Shown: piece after piece, positions 60,416 through 64,000 of the stretch | How positions within the stretch are numbered: the stretch's first letter is position 1 | Layout: every line of letters begins with the position of its first letter | Assembly: GCA_014904845.1 (NCBI GenBank) | Contig: MU119267.1 | Coordinates: 123,006 to 187,005 of the forward strand | Source of the DNA: Acephala macrosclerotiorum | Taxonomy: Eukaryota > Ascomycota > Leotiomycetes > Helotiales > Mollisiaceae | Length of the DNA stretch: 64,000 nucleotides | Direction: 5' to 3' | Notes under the pieces: model-generated | The model's input: only the letters and a program-made list of their open reading frames with translations | Told to the model about the DNA's origin: nothing | The model's database searches: none | Made by a program: the position numbers and the translations under genes

Positions 60416-63400
60416 TTAGTAAAACGACGTCGAAAAATGATTTGTTTCAATAGACTTCGCTGAAAACTGTTTATATACGATTTGTATATTTTGCTTTTTA
60501 TTACTATTAAAAAGAAATTCAAATTATTAAAAATCGAAAACTGAAAATCAATTAATAAAAACTTTTTATTTTGATTATATTATTCGAGATTAAATAATTT
60601 GATTATAAGATTACAAAATTGTAAAAAAATATTGATTTATAAAAATTACGTATTAAATTATTTGAAATAATTAGTATTAAAACGAATATAAAAAAAAAAA
60701 GAAAAACTCGCGACGATTATTTACAGTAATTAATTTTATTTTTAACGAAAATTGAAATATAAAAAAAAAAGTTTTAATACGAAAAAAAAAAGAAATTATA
60801 ATATTAAAAAGCGAAATTACTTTATTATTTTATATTTTAATTTTAATTTTTTTAAAAATCGCAATTCGTAGATCGTTTGTAATCGTTTTTAAATTAAAAC
60901 AATAAAATTAAAATAAATCTCGAATTTTAAAAAACAATATAAAAAAAATTGAAACAAAAAATTTCAATCAAAAAAAATCGATTAAAAAAGTATTTATTTA
61001 AAGAATACATTTTATTAAAACGAATAAATAAACGAAATTTCGAATAAAAATTAAAATTAAAAAAATTTCACGAAAAAACGATATAAATAAAAACCAATTT
61101 TTAAAACGAATTTTACTTAAAAACAATAATTCGAAAATTCGCATTTTTAAATTATTAAATTAATTCTTAATTCAAAGATTAAAATCAGTAAATTATTCGC
61201 ACTAAAGTTTATTTTTTTTGATAAAAAATACTTTTACTTTAATTATATTATCGATTTTTTTTAAAAAATCTTCTATAAATAATAAAAACAATTTCTTAAA
61301 AATGTAAAACTTCGAGAAATACGTATTCGTACTAGAGTTACAAATACTTCTCTTTAAAGTTTTTAAAGTACTTTAATTCAAAAAAAACAATATTACAATT
61401 TTTTTAAAACAATATAACGATATGTATAAAGACTATAAAATTACTTTAAAAATCAAAAAAATACAATTTTTACAATATATTAATTTAATTTACAAAAAGC
61501 AAATTCAATTTATATTAAAATACAATACTAAAAACTATTTAAAAAAAGAATTTCGCGAATACAATTAAAAATATTATCGAATAAATATATTCGATCGAAT
61601 ATTCAAAAAATTGATCAAACGAAATAAATTAAACAAATAATATTAAAAACGCGAATTTATAAAAAAAATTTTAATATATATTAAAAAACGAATTTTCAAA
61701 AAAATCGACTATAAATCAATAGAAATATCTATTTACAATTACAATAAAATATACGAGAAAACGATTATTACATATAAATATAAAAAGAAAAAACAATAAT
61801 ACAATAAAATTAATAATTTAAAATATTTGAAAATTCGATAAAAATATTTAAATACTATAATACAAAGAATAATTTTAAATGTAATTAATAATTTATTATT
61901 CTTTATTTTATTCGAATTATTTATAAAAAAAATTCAATAAAAAATATATATAATTATTAAAAAAATTTATATCGAATTTCAATTTTCGATTTTACGTATT
62001 ATTTAAATTCAAAGAATTCGATAAATATTCGTATTAAAACTTTTAATTCAAATAAACGATTTTATTAAAAAATTGAAAAATTTTTTTCTTTTTTTTATAT
62101 TATTTAACGATTTGAAAATCGCTTTAAATATTAATACTATAAAAATATCTCAAAAATTAAACAATATTATAATCTCTATAAATTAGAATTAAAATCAATT
62201 TATTTTTTTACGAGAATATAAACAAAAAAAAATTTTTAATCGTAAACGAGAAAAATATAATAATATAAAAAAAAGCGAATATAGAATTTTATATAATTTA
62301 ACGTCGATTAAATTCTCGCAAAATATATTATCGATCGTTCAAAGAAATACAATAAAAATCAACGCTATATATAACGATTAATAAAACGAGCGATATTATT
62401 TTAAATATTTCAAGCGAACAAAAATCGAAAAAATCGATCTTTTAATTAATTACTTTTTCGTAAATTATTGTCTATTTATAAATGAATTAATCAATTATAA
62501 GTATTATTATTGAAAGAACGATTAATAGTATTATAATTTTTAGAATCGTAATCGATTTTCGCGATCGTTTACACTTAAAAACAATCGATATTAATATAAT
62601 CAAATTATAAAACAAGTAATTAAAAGACTTTTTAATTACGATCTCAATAAACACTTTAAAAATACACAAAAAATCTAAGAATTTATTCAATTTACTACTT
62701 AAAAAAAAAGTAAAACTAATATTAATAAAAAAATCTTAAAAAAATCGAATTTATCGTTATATATTTTTAATAATAATAATATTAACGTTCAAAACTTTAA
62801 TAAAACGACTATTAATAAATTCTACGAAAAATTACTAATAAATATAGTAACGATAAATACAATAACAATAAATAAATCGAAAAACAAAATTCAAAGCGCA
62901 CAAAAAAACTTTCAACGAAAAATAAAAATAAAAATAAAATACTCAAAAATCGAATTACAATAATAAATCTCACAAAACGCTTAAAACGAAAAACGAGAAA
63001 AAATAAACGTAAATCAATCGAAAAATAAAACTTTGAAACAATAATTCGACGCTAAAAATAATAATTTTACTAATAAAACTTTATCGCGAAAATTCTCTAA
63101 AAATATAATATTATTTTTAAGAATTCAAAAAAAAATAAAAATAATTATTAATATTTTAAAAATATTGAATTTTATTACAATAATTATTAATTAATAATAA
63201 AAAAACAATATTTATTATTTGATTTTAATAAATACTAAAATCGTTATAATAAAAAAAATACTAAAAATTGTTAATTTTATAAAACAATTTTTTTAAAGTT
63301 TTTATAAAATGTTTTAAAAAAACGAATTAATTTATTTTTATTATTAAAATTTTTATAATACTCAAAATTAATCTCGTGAAAATCGATTTCTCGTTATTAA

Positions 63401-64000
63401 TTAAAAGAAAATATATTATTATTATTTTTAAATTATATTTTAATTTGTTTAAATTAATTAATTCGAGTAAAAAATACGAAATATTGTATTGTTTTTACGT
63501 ATATAATTCGAAATTTTAATAATATTATTACAAACGTCGAAAATTTTTAATTATTTATTATTATTAAATAAAATTTCAAATTCGTTAAAATAACGATTAT
63601 AAAAATAAAAATTAAATACGAAATCGAATATAAAAAAAATTCTTTTAAAATAATTATTTATTACTATAATAAAAATGCAAATTGAATACAAAAATAATAA
63701 TTCATAAAATAACGTATTTTAAAATTTCAAAAATTTCAATTTTATTTATACAATTATAATTATTTCTTTTTTGAAAACTTATTTGTATTAAATTACTAGA
63801 AATCGCTATATTTATATATATTTTCAAATCGAAAAAACATCGAAAAAAAAATACAATACGAAAAACTAAATATTAATATTATTAGAAAATAATATAATAT
63901 TAAAACTCGCGAACGATTTTTATATTTTAACGAATTTTTTTTTATTTTTTATTTTTTATTAAATATTTTTAATATTATTTTATATAAAACAAATACGATT
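60157..64000 (+). mobile_element. Gypsy element copy B, heavily mutated, cut by window end
   Basis: 5' LTR at 60157-60415, then internal sequence collinear with 16996-20720 of copy A (gag and protease region). Almost every G or C outside CpG in copy A is A or T here. No open frame survives on the coding strand. It continues beyond the window. Confidence 0.85.

Overview
The window is nuclear DNA of a filamentous ascomycete (Pezizomycotina; Leotiomycetes is a guess). The evidence is genes with short 44-126 nt GT-AG introns, fungus-specific families (C2H2 regulator with a fungal_trans-type region, allantoate-permease-type MFS, PTR2, fungal membrane proteins), and alternation of GC-balanced gene islands with very AT-rich blocks. 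Those blocks carry C->T/G->A decay of the RIP (repeat-induced point mutation) type. I see no rRNA, tRNA, CRISPR or bacterial-type features.

Layout. 1-10.2 kb: a gene island with a C2H2 regulator (cut by the window start), a carboxymuconolactone-decarboxylase (CMD)-type protein, a beta-hydroxyacid dehydrogenase, a metallo-beta-lactamase-fold lactonase, a two-repeat CMD protein, a decayed MFS transporter and a hypothetical protein. The first six look like a small catabolic or detoxification cluster. A G-rich motif (AAGTGCGGGG) recurs in three of its promoters and fits the DNA-contact residues of the regulator's fingers. 10.25-34.2 kb: AT-rich repeat block with an about 15 kb Ty3/Gypsy LTR element (16738-31817) inserted in older mutated repeats. 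It has gag, protease, RT, RNase H and integrase remnants, a 6 kb AT-rich stretch after pol, and a well preserved acidic ORF next to the 3' LTR.

34.2-41.4 kb: gene island with a fungal membrane protein and a PTR2-type peptide transporter. 41.4-45.0 kb: a Tc1/mariner element with TIRs and TA duplication, a dead transposase and about 2.3 kb of unexplained interior. 45.0-57.2 kb: an island of mostly damaged genes: SDR (4-bp duplication), Zn2Cys6-type regulator remnant, a secreted-protein gene apparently split by a 2.7 kb AT-rich insertion, two related 2-TM proteins, a small hypothetical gene, and a membrane-protein pseudogene. 57.2-64.0 kb: AT-rich block ending in a second, far more mutated copy of the same Gypsy element (from 60157, cut by the window end).

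Together: the left cluster could import an aromatic- or lactone-type compound, open the lactone and oxidise the product under its own regulator, but its transporter is broken. Genes close to the AT-rich blocks are disproportionately broken, and several nonsense codons are TAA, as a CAA->TAA change would give. This suggests mutation leaking from repeats into neighbouring single-copy genes. Coordinates of spliced genes run from start codon to stop codon; introns are named in the text.
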